DNA from: Phalacrocorax aristotelis
Lineage: Eukaryota; Chordata; Aves; Suliformes; Phalacrocoracidae
Direction: 5' to 3'
NCBI RefSeq assembly: GCF_949628215.1
Contig: NC_134283.1
Coordinates: 24,468,975 to 24,532,974, forward strand
DNA: 64,000 nt
Position 1 is the stretch's first letter. The number at the start of each line of letters is the position of its first letter. The notes under the pieces are model-generated. The model searched no databases and was not told the origin of the DNA. It saw nothing but the letters and a program-made list of their open reading frames with translations. This document shows, piece after piece, positions 46,201 through 51,393 of the stretch. The translations under genes and the position numbers were made by a program.

Positions 46201-49043
46201 CCTTCCTTGCTTATGCTGCTCTCACTGCACAGCACCCAGGGCACCCAGCCACACTCCACTCGGGGCTGCAGGGGGGGCTGGGGGCCTTGGGGAGCCTGGC
46301 AGCACAGATGCCCCTGCCCACTCCATGCTCTTCTTCCTCATGGCGCATCTGCCTTCCTGGAGCTGGGGCTGTTTGGAGATGCTCAGGGAGCCCCAAGGAG
46401 GGCCCGTGGGGCTGGCAGCCAGGCAGCTCTGCATGGCATGGGGCACTCGGTCCTCCCTGATGCCCAGCTCTGCTCTTCTTGCAGCTCCCCGGACGCACTA
46501 CCTGGCAGACAGCGGTGAGTGTGTGAGCCTGCAGCACTCCACAGCTGGTCCCCCAGGGGCCATGGGGTCCGGGGCCTGAGCTGGAGGAGGTGCTGGGATG
46601 AGGGAGGGAAGAAGGGGAGAGAAGGAGCCCTTGAAATGCTGGGCAGGGTAGAGCTGAACCAGGGCAGGGCTGGTGGCAGCACTGGGAGAGGTCAAGTCAG
46701 AGAAACCGAGAGAGGAGATTGTGTTGTGCTGAAGGGTGAGGTGGGAGGGCTGCCATGGGAAAGGGATTTTGGGGAGAGGAATATCAGCACTGGAGGAAGC
46801 CAGGCTGGAAACGAGTTGGAGCTGGAAGGAGACAGCTGGGTGAACGTGGAGCTGGGTAGCATTGTGGGAGCACAGAGGTAGGGTGGCCCAGTGGGTGCTC
46901 TCCCAGAATGCGGGGCTCACCCCTGCATTTGCCCTTATGCACCTTGGTGGCTTCTTTGCAGATCCCCTCATTTCTAAGTCGGCCTCCCTTCCTGCCTACA
47001 GGAGGAACGGGCTGCACAGGGTAGGTGCCTCCTGCCTGCATCCTGCTGCTGCCAGGCATCTCTGCACCCTTCATCATTCTCCCCAGGCTTCACAAAGCCT
47101 CCAGTGCTCCCCATTCATGACTAGGGTGTCCTGCTCCCCCACCTTCTCTGCACCTCTGCTGTCACTGCTGGTCTGTGCCAATCCAAAATGACCCTTATGG
47201 TGGACCAAAGTGCCCTGCCCAGGCACTGCAGGAGAGAGGTGGCTGCCCTGAATGTCCTGCAGGGCATGTTTCAGAAGGGTTCTGGTGTTGCTTCCCAGCA
47301 TCAGAGCTTTGCTTTATACCCTGGGGCAGCAACTTCTGGGGTTTTGAGACCTGGTCCTGCCTCCGTGTGACCTAGGCTTGTCACTTCACCTCCTTGTGCC
47401 TCAGTTTCCCCACTGCCAAGTGTGGTAAGCAGGTCCTGCTTTGGGGTGCGTAGGTGCCTTCCCCACTGGAGCCATGGGATGTGCTGTGCTGAGCATCTGG
47501 AGGGAACCCCCTCTTACTCCTCCCTCCCTGCCTCCCTCCCACAGCCTCCCAGTGCCGAGCTTTTCCACTACGACAGCACAAATGCCGTCAACTGGGGGAT
47601 GCGAGGTAAGGCGCCATGGGGCTGGGAAGCAGTGTGGGCAGGGGACCCTGTAGGCATGGAGCCAGATGCCATGGGGCTGCTTACCCCACCACAAGCAGCT
47701 CTGGAAAATGATGTCCAGGCTGGGGGAGAAGGGGGGAGACAGGCAGGGTCCCCGCAGCCCCAGGGGGAGGATCCTGGCAGCAGATGGGTCAGCATGGCTT
47801 ACGTCTCCTGTCTTTTCTCTCTCCCCACAGAGTACAAGGTAAGATGCTCGTGCTCCAAGGAGCAGCTGCCTGCCGGTAGAGTGCTACCCAGAAGGAGTCC
47901 CAGAGCCGTGTCTGTGTGTCCCCAGGCCCTTCAGGAGGAAGCTTTGACCTCTGCCCGCAAAGCCCTACCTTCAATCCCCCTCTATCCCCTACCTGAGAGC
48001 CCCATCCTGGGGGACTCAGACCAGAGTCCTTCCCCTCGTGCCAGGGTCCCAAGCACTTATCCAAGTAGAAGCGTCTCCTGGTTGAGGAACAGAGAAGGGT
48101 GTTTGTGCTGGTGGTTCCCTACTCACACTCATCCCTGGGTCACTCCTGGTTTTGCATCGTGAGCAGGCTATTCCAGAGCCACCAAGGTGATTCAAGGTGG
48201 ATTAGGGTCACCCGGAGAGCAAGTCCCCCTCTCCATTGTCCTGTACAAGCCCTGGAGGCAGCTATGCCACCCAAACCCTCCTAATCATGGCAGGAGGAGG
48301 CTTTCCTTGGTGGGCCCCACAGCCTCATTCCCAGGTGTGCCCCAGCTGTCCTCTTCTAGCTCCAGAGCTACCACATGGTCTTCCTGTCCCTGTGCAGATA
48401 TACCCCTATGAGCTGCTCCTGGTGAAGACAAGGGGGAGGAACCAGCTGCCCAAAGATGTGGACAGGACTCGGTTAGAGGTGAGGAGAGCCTTTCCTACCA
48501 GGGGCAATCTCCTTGGGGCTCAGAGGGACCCAATCCCACGGAATGTCCCCTTACCCCTAGCAGGCAGTGTGGGGCTGCAAGGGACTCATGAACATGTGAG
48601 GAGCGTCTCCACAGCTCCCCAGGAGCACACATGTGCTAGCACATTGTCATGGTGGTCCTGCTCTTCCACTGGCTGGGCAGAGCTGTCCCACATGCCCACA
48701 GCACGAGTGTGTTTTGCAGGAGCAGGAGGGATCCAGGTGCTCCCCCTCTCCTGAGTAAGCACTGCTGGGGCTTGTAGCACCCCATTGCACCCAGCCAGGC
48801 AGGGGATGCTGTCAGACCCCCTCACATGCCCTTCCACCCCACTGCAGCCATATGGCCTGCATGGTGGTGGCTGGCCATGGGTGGTAGCTGCAGTCCCCAG
48901 CCCTGGCCCAGTATCCCATCCCTCCCCAGCGTCACCTCTCCCAGGAGGAGTTCTACCAGATCTTCGGTATGACCATCGCTGAGTTCGACCGCCTGGCCCT
49001 GTGGAAGAGGAATGAGCTGAAGAAGCAGGCCCGGCTGTTTTAA
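25162..49043 (+). CDS. ABLIM3: ABLIM3, actin-binding LIM protein 3: coding region, 22 of about 23 coding exons
   Basis: Cytoskeletal adaptor: four N-terminal LIM domains bind partner proteins and a C-terminal villin headpiece binds F-actin. In mammals it occurs in muscle and other tissues and acts with STARS in SRF-dependent signalling (family knowledge). Joined exons run 25162-25299, 27711-27894, 28301-28413, 30934-31060, 31199-31292, 36335-36422, 37870-37928, 38498-38569, 38980-39135, 40281-40310, 40875-41004, 41869-41967, 43358-43408, 44817-44951, 45212-45276, 45649-45796, 46485-46514, 46962-47020, 47545-47605, 47831-47838, 48398-48478 and 48930-49043. Total 2042 nt, all phases compatible. 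The start codon exon is not in view. Residue numbers in the exon entries assume the human-like 4-residue-plus-1-base first exon (684 aa in all). ABLIM1 and ABLIM2 were considered; the linker exons, the KKQARLF end and the AFAP1L1-like neighbour favour ABLIM3. Confidence 0.96.
25300..27710 (+). other. ABLIM3: ABLIM3 intron with a small CpG cluster
   Basis: 2.4 kb intron splitting LIM1. It is GC-rich and unremarkable except for about seven CpG dinucleotides packed into 26235-26320, close to a short open stretch. That could be a minor promoter or simply a chance cluster. No repeat or RNA gene recognised. Confidence 0.8.
27711..27894 (+). CDS. ABLIM3: ABLIM3 exon: end of LIM1 and first zinc module of LIM2
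   Basis: 184 nt, residues about 51-112, the largest coding exon. It completes LIM1 (C52, C70, D73) through the [10 protein letters not shown] segment. It then begins LIM2 with C82, C85, H102, C105, C108 and C111, including the GRTYHPKCF stretch typical of the family. Acceptor CCCCCCACAG, donor GTGAGC. It enters completing a Val codon and leaves with two bases of an Arg codon. Confidence 0.97.
27895..28300 (+). other. ABLIM3: ABLIM3 intron, nothing notable
   Basis: Intron of about 0.4 kb between the two halves of LIM2. I see no repeat, conserved-looking block or alternative exon in it. Confidence 0.85.
28301..28413 (+). CDS. ABLIM3: ABLIM3 exon: second zinc module of LIM2
   Basis: 113 nt, residues about 112-150. 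It encodes [18 protein letters not shown] and the last LIM2 ligands C130 and C133, then the LIM2-LIM3 spacer ending in KIHGPS. Acceptor TTGGCTGCAG, donor GTAAGT, a consensus site. It leaves with one base of a His codon completed by the next exon. Confidence 0.97.
29481..29503. repeat. 10-bp tandem repeat, just over two units
   Basis: The unit TAGACATGTT is present twice in a row, followed by a partial third copy. A short slippage-type tandem within an ABLIM3 intron. Confidence 0.8.
30675..30705. repeat. Short tandem duplication, 18-bp period
   Basis: The 13-mer CCTGTAAAGAAAT occurs at 30675 and again at 30693 with nothing but five bases between. It lies 229 bp upstream of the exon opening LIM3. 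Function, if any, is unknown. Confidence 0.8.
30934..31060 (+). CDS. ABLIM3: ABLIM3 exon: most of LIM3
   Basis: 127 nt, residues about 150-192. It opens with HCAGCKEEI and carries LIM3 ligands C151, C154, H172, C175, C178 and C181. The segment [13 protein letters not shown] is nearly identical to that of mammalian ABLIM3. The acceptor follows a long pyrimidine tract; the donor is GTGAGT. It leaves with two bases of Lys192. Confidence 0.97.
31199..31292 (+). CDS. ABLIM3: ABLIM3 exon: end of LIM3, start of LIM4
   Basis: 94 nt, residues about 192-223. It gives GVPYCESDY with the last LIM3 ligands C198 and D201. LIM4 starts with [18 protein letters not shown], ligands C210 and C213. It lies only 138 bp after the previous exon, the shortest intron of the gene. 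Acceptor CCCAAAG, donor GTGAGT; it ends on a codon boundary. Confidence 0.97.
33790..34090. promoter_or_regulatory. Candidate intronic enhancer with NKX2-5-like, GATA and TAAT motifs
   Basis: An AT-richer block in a GC-rich intron. It holds TTAAGTG (NK-2 type) at 33867-33873, a GATGATTAATGAG homeodomain-type stretch near 33958, TGATAACG (GATA core) shortly after, and GTAATTTTAACC near 34040. Motif calls are by eye; enhancer function is inferred from composition and gene biology only. Confidence 0.25.
35480..35720. promoter_or_regulatory. Candidate conserved non-coding block
   Basis: AT-rich block with repeated ATAATTGAAATG-, CCAATTAAAGC- and AAATTATCC-type stretches, unlike the surrounding GC-rich intron. 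It resembles ancient conserved non-coding DNA in composition. No alignment was possible here. Confidence 0.2.
36335..36422 (+). CDS. ABLIM3: ABLIM3 exon: core of LIM4
   Basis: 88 nt, residues about 224-253. It encodes [20 protein letters not shown] and then [10 protein letters not shown]. Ligands H230, C233, C236 and C239 are present. Acceptor CCCTTGCAG, donor GTAGGG; it leaves with one base of a Gly codon. Confidence 0.97.
36423..37869 (+). other. ABLIM3: ABLIM3 intron, nothing notable
   Basis: 1.4 kb intron between the body and the end of LIM4. No repeat, exon or conserved-looking block seen. Confidence 0.85.
37870..37928 (+). CDS. ABLIM3: ABLIM3 exon: end of LIM4
   Basis: 59 nt, residues about 253-272. 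It encodes GSEVWHPIC with the last LIM4 ligands H258 and C261, then a basic stretch ending AEKKLK that leads into the linker. Acceptor CATTGCAG, donor GTAGGC, ending on a codon boundary. Confidence 0.96.
37929..38497 (+). other. ABLIM3: ABLIM3 intron, nothing notable
   Basis: 0.57 kb intron between the LIM region and the linker. Nothing notable seen. Confidence 0.85.
38498..38569 (+). CDS. ABLIM3: ABLIM3 exon: start of the Ser-rich linker
   Basis: 72 nt, 24 codons (residues 273-296), phase 0 at both ends and so removable without a frameshift. It encodes [20 protein letters not shown] followed by RIIC. This Ser/Pro run is highly conserved in ABLIM proteins and has several SP sites suited to proline-directed kinases (inference). 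Donor GTAAGT. Confidence 0.95.
38570..38979 (+). other. ABLIM3: ABLIM3 intron with a long pyrimidine tract
   Basis: 0.41 kb intron. Its last 90 bases are an unusually long CT-rich tract (from about 38885) leading to the acceptor CTCCCTAG. Nothing else noted. Confidence 0.85.
38980..39135 (+). CDS. ABLIM3: ABLIM3 exon: linker, [16 protein letters not shown] segment
   Basis: 156 nt, 52 codons (residues 297-348), phase 0 at both ends. It includes [20 protein letters not shown] and [13 protein letters not shown], near-identical to mammalian ABLIM3. The 3' end was placed at GAG before GTATTG because the next residues must be [16 protein letters not shown] is a weak donor, so inclusion or exact end use may be regulated. 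Confidence 0.94.
39136..40280 (+). other. ABLIM3: ABLIM3 intron, nothing notable
   Basis: 1.15 kb intron following a weak donor. Open frames run through parts of it, but none shows a residue pattern I recognise. CT dinucleotide run near 40240. Confidence 0.8.
40281..40310 (+). CDS. ABLIM3: ABLIM3 30-nt exon, [10 protein letters not shown]
   Basis: 30 nt, ten codons (residues 349-358), phase 0 at both ends. Acceptor GCCTCCAG, donor GTAATG. The peptide matches the mammalian ABLIM3 linker at this place. Its size and phase make it a natural cassette. A CTCF-like motif starts about 15 bp after its donor. Confidence 0.93.
40311..40874 (+). other. ABLIM3: ABLIM3 intron with a CTCF-like site
   Basis: 0.56 kb intron. 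Apart from the CTCF-like motif at 40325-40340 nothing notable was seen. Confidence 0.8.
40325..40340 (+). promoter_or_regulatory. CTCF-like motif
   Basis: GGCACCAGGGGGTGTC resembles the CTCF core (CCASNAGGGGGCGS) with small deviations. Called by eye; occupancy is unknown. Confidence 0.3.
40875..41004 (+). CDS. ABLIM3: ABLIM3 exon: linker, [14 protein letters not shown] segment
   Basis: 130 nt, residues 359-402. It encodes [20 protein letters not shown] and [27 protein letters not shown] is a good basophilic-kinase type site by consensus (inference). Acceptor ATTCCCAG, donor GTGAGG; it leaves with one base of Gly402. Confidence 0.96.
41005..41868 (+). other. ABLIM3: ABLIM3 intron, nothing firm
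   Basis: 0.86 kb intron. A 31-bp stretch after CTTCAG near 41480 followed by AAGGTCAGT could be spliced, but it would break the frame into the next exon, so it is not called. Confidence 0.8.
41869..41967 (+). CDS. ABLIM3: ABLIM3 exon: linker, [11 protein letters not shown] segment
   Basis: 99 nt, residues 402-435. It encodes [20 protein letters not shown] and [13 protein letters not shown], almost unchanged from mammals. Acceptor CACCGCGTAG, donor GTAGGC. It enters with two bases and leaves with one. Confidence 0.96.
41968..43357 (+). other. ABLIM3: ABLIM3 intron with possible cryptic exons
   Basis: 1.4 kb intron. Between 42298 and 42458 there are two strong pyrimidine-tract acceptors and one strong donor (CAG before GTAAGG). 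The inner pair delimits 60 bp that is open in the correct phase. See the separate entry. The rest shows nothing notable. Confidence 0.75.
42399..42458 (+). other. Possible in-frame cassette exon of ABLIM3 (unproven)
   Basis: Acceptor CTCCCTCCCCCCAG and donor CAG before GTAAGG enclose exactly 60 nt. In the phase required by the flanking exons (one base in, one base out) it reads 20 residues with four Cys and no stop. I do not recognise the peptide in ABLIM proteins. It may be chance. Confidence 0.25.
43358..43408 (+). CDS. ABLIM3: ABLIM3 exon: linker, [13 protein letters not shown] segment
   Basis: 51 nt, residues 435-452. It reads [17 protein letters not shown]. The IYRKPPIYK stretch is a hallmark of ABLIM proteins. 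It has one more Ala than the human protein as I recall it, which accounts for 684 rather than 683 residues. Acceptor CTGCCATCAG; the donor GTACTG is weak. Confidence 0.94.
43409..44816 (+). other. ABLIM3: ABLIM3 intron, nothing firm
   Basis: 1.4 kb intron after a weak donor. Paralogous ABLIM genes are known to have variable exons in this part of the linker, but I found no segment here that I can support. Confidence 0.8.
44817..44951 (+). CDS. ABLIM3: ABLIM3 exon: linker, Tyr/Ser-rich segment
   Basis: 135 nt, residues 452-497. It reads [20 protein letters not shown] and then [20 protein letters not shown], rich in Tyr and Ser as in mammals. Acceptor CTTTTGCAG, donor GTAACA (weaker than consensus). 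Confidence 0.96.
45212..45276 (+). CDS. ABLIM3: ABLIM3 exon: linker, [10 protein letters not shown] segment
   Basis: 65 nt, residues 497-518. It encodes [20 protein letters not shown] followed by HK. RRFSSGG is a conserved basophilic-kinase type site (inference). Acceptor CTCCTTACAG, donor GTGAGT; it ends on a codon boundary. Confidence 0.96.
45277..45648 (+). other. ABLIM3: ABLIM3 intron, nothing notable
   Basis: 0.37 kb intron; nothing notable seen. Confidence 0.85.
45649..45796 (+). CDS. ABLIM3: ABLIM3 exon: linker, [12 protein letters not shown] segment
   Basis: 148 nt, residues 519-568. It encodes [30 protein letters not shown] and [10 protein letters not shown]. This likely short helix ([11 protein letters not shown]) is shared by all ABLIM proteins and dematin. 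The first residue is Ile where I recall Leu in human. Acceptor CTGCCCAG, donor GTAAGG. Confidence 0.96.
45797..46484 (+). other. ABLIM3: ABLIM3 intron, nothing notable
   Basis: 0.69 kb intron; nothing notable seen. Confidence 0.85.
46485..46514 (+). CDS. ABLIM3: ABLIM3 30-nt exon, [10 protein letters not shown]
   Basis: 30 nt, residues 568-578, entering with two bases and leaving with one, so skipping keeps the frame. It reads [10 protein letters not shown], matching the mammalian SPRSHYLADS. Acceptor CTTCTTGCAG, donor GTGAGT. Confidence 0.94.
46515..46961 (+). other. ABLIM3: ABLIM3 intron, purine-rich
   Basis: 0.45 kb intron. Its first 300 bases are strongly purine-rich on the + strand (GGGAGGGAAGAAGG type). 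Nothing else noted. Confidence 0.8.
46962..47020 (+). CDS. ABLIM3: ABLIM3 exon: linker, [14 protein letters not shown]
   Basis: 59 nt, residues 578-597. It reads [20 protein letters not shown], identical to my recollection of human ABLIM3. Donor GTAGGT, ending on a codon boundary. Confidence 0.96.
47021..47544 (+). other. ABLIM3: ABLIM3 intron, nothing notable
   Basis: 0.52 kb intron; nothing notable seen apart from a good pyrimidine tract before the acceptor. Confidence 0.85.
47545..47605 (+). CDS. ABLIM3: ABLIM3 exon: last linker segment
   Basis: 61 nt, residues 598-618. It reads [20 protein letters not shown], leading to the headpiece. Acceptor CCTCCCACAG, donor GTAAGG; it leaves with the first base of Glu618. 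Confidence 0.96.
47831..47838 (+). CDS. ABLIM3: ABLIM3 8-nt microexon (EYK)
   Basis: Only eight bases, AGTACAAG, between a strong acceptor (CTCTCTCCCCACAG) and a good donor (GTAAGA). With the preceding G it supplies Glu-Tyr-Lys, as needed to join GMR to IYPYE. Without it the frame into the headpiece would be lost (8 is not a multiple of 3). The three residues match the mammalian protein. Exons this small usually need dedicated splicing support. Confidence 0.9.
47839..48397 (+). other. ABLIM3: ABLIM3 intron, nothing notable
   Basis: 0.56 kb intron following the microexon; nothing notable seen. Confidence 0.85.
48398..48478 (+). CDS. ABLIM3: ABLIM3 exon: N-terminal half of villin headpiece
   Basis: 81 nt, 27 codons (residues 621-647), phase 0 at both ends. 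It encodes [20 protein letters not shown] then VDRTRLE. YPYE-L and P-VD-TRLE are the headpiece N-terminal subdomain signature. A Lys replaces the usual Thr in LLLVTT. Acceptor CTGTGCAG, donor GTGAGG. Confidence 0.97.
48479..48929 (+). other. ABLIM3: ABLIM3 intron, nothing notable
   Basis: 0.45 kb last intron, splitting the headpiece. Nothing notable seen. Confidence 0.85.
48930..49043 (+). CDS. ABLIM3: ABLIM3 last coding exon: C-terminal half of villin headpiece and stop
   Basis: 114 nt of coding sequence, residues 648-684 and TAA. It reads [20 protein letters not shown] and ends [16 protein letters not shown]. The Phe residues of the helical core (F655, F659, F666), [11 protein letters not shown] and the terminal Phe are the F-actin-binding features of villin headpieces. 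The match to mammalian ABLIM3 is near complete. Confidence 0.98.
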   Translation, partial: RHLSQEEFYQIFGMTIAEFDRLALWKRNELKKQARLF

Positions 49044-49053
49044 ACGCAGTGCA

Positions 49054-49088
49054 CTATAAATATATACATACCTATAAATATATACATA
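49054..49088. repeat. Direct repeat of CTATAAATATATACATA in the 3' UTR
   Basis: A 17-base AT-rich unit occurs twice at an 18-bp period, beginning 11 bases after the stop codon. It could be an RNA-protein binding site or a variant poly(A) signal (TATAAA), but could also be simple sequence. Confidence 0.85.
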
Positions 49089-50186
49089 GAAAGATCTCTA
49101 TATTACAGCTCTGTATGATTCTCAGTGCTGCACATGAGAGTGAATGGAAGTCTTGCAGATCATTTTATGCTCTTTGTTCCCTTTTCTTTTCCAACCTTGT
49201 TTCTGTATCAATCCTTGGATTCTCCCAGGGGCTAAAGCCACATGGGCCCTGAAGCACTTGGCATCTGTCAGTGCTGCCCCACAGGAGAACAGGGAGAGGA
49301 TTTTCCTTCTGCACCCACAGCACCCGGGGCTGGGAAAGAGTGGGGTTGTGGGATGTGAGTGTCCTGTCCCTTTCTGCTCAGCTGGTCTGTATATTTACTC
49401 ATAGGTTGGAAAAGGCCCTTGTTACAATTGCAGGATAAGTGGGATCTCACCATGGGCTCCTTAATGCCCTCCCTGCCTTTAAAATGGCTATGCACTGGGA
49501 GTACTTTCAGCCTCACCCTCCAGATCAGAAATACAGAGCTTGGGGCAGGGGACAAGGAGGAGGAGTGGTGGGCACCCAGCCAGGAGCAGGGGTGCAGACC
49601 CACAGGTCAAGGTGCAAGCCTGAGTCCCAACTGTTGGCTTTCCCTGCAAACCCAATATTGCTAGAGAGCCAGTTTTTCCTCACAAAGTGCCGGAACGGCA
49701 GCTTTCCAGGCCATCCCAAAACCAAGCCCTTCTTAAACAGCGAATGCCACCTCCTGCCTTGTGCAGTTTCTTGCTGCTCTTCAGGTTTGTTCAGGGCTGT
49801 CAAGGCCCAAGAGTGGACAAGCTGCAGTGCTGCCTGGTCCTGGGCTGCCATGCATCGGGCCCTACCAGCAGTGGTGTGAGCACCCAGCCCTGCTGCTCCC
49901 ACGTGAGCAGCGGCAGGAGCAGTCTGGCCAGGAGCTGGGGGCAAGGCCAGAGGAGGGAAGCCAGGGGTGCCAGTCCCAGTAACTGCTGGACCTTTTTGTA
50001 GGAGTTTTCCTGAATTACCCCATCACTGATGCCTGAGTCCCAGATGAATCCCTCTGCAAGCCTCCAGGAATGAAGGCCATTACCAGGGCCATTCAGCATT
50101 TGCTCCACTGCGAACTATTGGGATTTTTTTCTCTTTGCTTATTTTTTTCACTTATTTTTTTCCTAAAAGTAATAGTGCTATTTCCA

Positions 50187-50192
50187 CATAAA
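50187..50192 (+). terminator. Candidate variant poly(A) signal CATAAA
   Basis: A one-base variant of AATAAA with a GT-rich element (CTGGTGTCTGTGGTG) about 10-20 bases downstream, preceded by T-rich tracts at 50120-50160. Chosen because no canonical hexamer is visible in the intergenic interval. Confidence 0.3.
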
Positions 50193-50215
50193 CATCCTTC
50201 CTGGTGTCTGTGGTG

Positions 50216-51040
50216 CTCCAGTTTCCTATTTGCTTGTCTGGCACAATTTTCAGGCATACTGCAGGACTGAGCAGTCCCAAACAAGCCAGCAAGCCATGGG
50301 GCACCTCTGCAAGAGCTGGGTCAGCAGGGTTCCTCTGAGGGACAGCAAGGGTCTCACCTTCTCTGTGCCACAGGCTAGCTCTGCAGAGGGGTGTGAGAGG
50401 GCTATAGCTGTCTCTAGTCTGCCCCGGACTGAGTGCCACAAATGGGGAAGCCCTGGAGGCCAGTTGTTAATGCACAGCTAATGTTTCAATTATTGCTTTC
50501 CCAAGTGATAATTTGGTACATGTGAAACAGAATCACATTTCTGTCACAGCCTGCTGTCCCCAGAAGAGGGCTCAGCTGCAGACCTGAGGCCGGGAGAAAT
50601 TGTCCTGGGGGTGCCAGGAGTCACTGCTCCTGCAGCCATGCATGGGATGCTCCCTTGCACACCCCACAAGTCTCCCACGCCCCTAAGGTCTTTGTTGGGG
50701 AGGGACAGTGATGGTGGCATGAGCACCACGGCCAGGCAGAGGCCGGGCACATGAGGGACACCAGTAGGGAGCAAATATGAAGGGGTTTGGGGGCAGGAGG
50801 GAGCAGGGACAGCACCAACGAAACAGAGTGAGGTGGGAAGGGGGGGGCTGTGCTTGCAGACTGGGTGTCTGGGTGGGGGAATTAGTTCTGGATCTTTGCC
50901 CAAACCGAAGTTGCCTAAACCAACAAGCCCCGTGGGCAGGCAGCAGGCAGGTGGGGATGGCCGCTCTGGACCCCCACCCTTCACGGGGGGGATCTCCAGG
51001 TGCTGCTGCTGGGGATACTGAATGCCCGGTGCGGGACAGC
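50216..51040. other. Intergenic stretch between ABLIM3 and AFAP1L1
   Basis: About 0.8 kb without recognised genes; an AT-rich patch lies at 50465-50545. GC content rises toward the CpG island. Confidence 0.6.
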
Positions 51041-51217
51041 GCCTGGCGGGGGGCGGGGAGGGTGAAGGGGGAGAACCCCGGGACACCCTCGGCCGTGCAA
51101 GGGGGGTGGAGGGAGGTGGGTGCTGCAGGGCTGCACAGGGGTGTCACCAGCGCCGGGGGGGTCTGCCGGTGCCGTGCCGGGTGGGGCCGGTGCTCGGCGC
51201 TGCCGTGCACCGAGGGA

Positions 51218-51225
51218 GGGGCGGG
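51218..51225 (+). promoter_or_regulatory. GC box (Sp1-type)
   Basis: GGGGCGGG, eight bases before an inverted CCAAT box, in the CpG island upstream of the AFAP1L1 ATG. Confidence 0.55.
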
Positions 51226-51232
51226 CGAAGCC

Positions 51233-51237
51233 ATTGG
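51233..51237 (-). promoter_or_regulatory. Inverted CCAAT box (NF-Y type)
   Basis: ATTGG within GCCATTGGCCGC, the reverse of CCAAT, spaced as usual from a nearby start site. Confidence 0.5.
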
Positions 51238-51340
51238 CCGCTCCGAAGCCGAGACCCGGCCCCGCCGGGCGGCCGCTACCGGCGACACTCGCCCGCCCGC
51301 GGCTGCCGGGGCGGCCGGTGCTCCCCGCGGCTCCGGAGCC

Positions 51341-51356
51341 ATGGACCGCCTCAGCG
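51341..51356 (+). CDS. AFAP1L1: AFAP1L1 first coding exon (5' end of coding part)
   Basis: AFAP1L1 is an actin-filament-associated adaptor with PH domains found at podosome-like structures (family knowledge). ATG at 51341 lies in a strong Kozak context (GAGCCATGG), reads MDRLS plus one base, and is cut by a GTAAGC donor at 51357. Human AFAP1L1 begins MDRGQV, also with MDR near the start. The + orientation just downstream of ABLIM3 matches human gene order. AFAP1 (start MEELIV as I recall) fits worse. Identification rests on five residues plus synteny. The next exon (human LEQLLPEL) was not found before 64000. Confidence 0.7.
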
Positions 51357-51363
51357 GTAAGCG

Positions 51364-51393
51364 GGGACGGGACGGGACGGGACGGGACGGGAC
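51364..51393 (+). repeat. GGGAC pentanucleotide repeat, six units
   Basis: Six perfect GGGAC units start seven bases after the AFAP1L1 exon 1 donor. G-triplets placed like this often act as intronic splicing enhancers. A pentanucleotide array is also prone to length variation. Confidence 0.95.

Larger units (their letters stand above)
49044..50215 (+). other. ABLIM3: Probable ABLIM3 3' untranslated region (end not fixed)
   Basis: It starts right after the TAA with an AT-rich direct repeat, then continues as non-coding sequence. The end is a guess: a CATAAA hexamer at 50187-50192 is followed by a GT-rich stretch (50201-50215) suitable as a downstream element. No AATAAA or ATTAAA was found between the stop codon and the next gene's first exon. 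Confidence 0.5.

Noticed and set aside
25162..49043. Identification as ABLIM2 or ABLIM1
   Set aside because: The linker exons, total length of 684, the KKQARLF ending and the AFAP1L1-like neighbour all agree better with ABLIM3.
51341..51356. Identification of the downstream exon as AFAP1
   Set aside because: AFAP1 begins differently (MEELIV as I recall), while MDR and the position next to ABLIM3 fit AFAP1L1.
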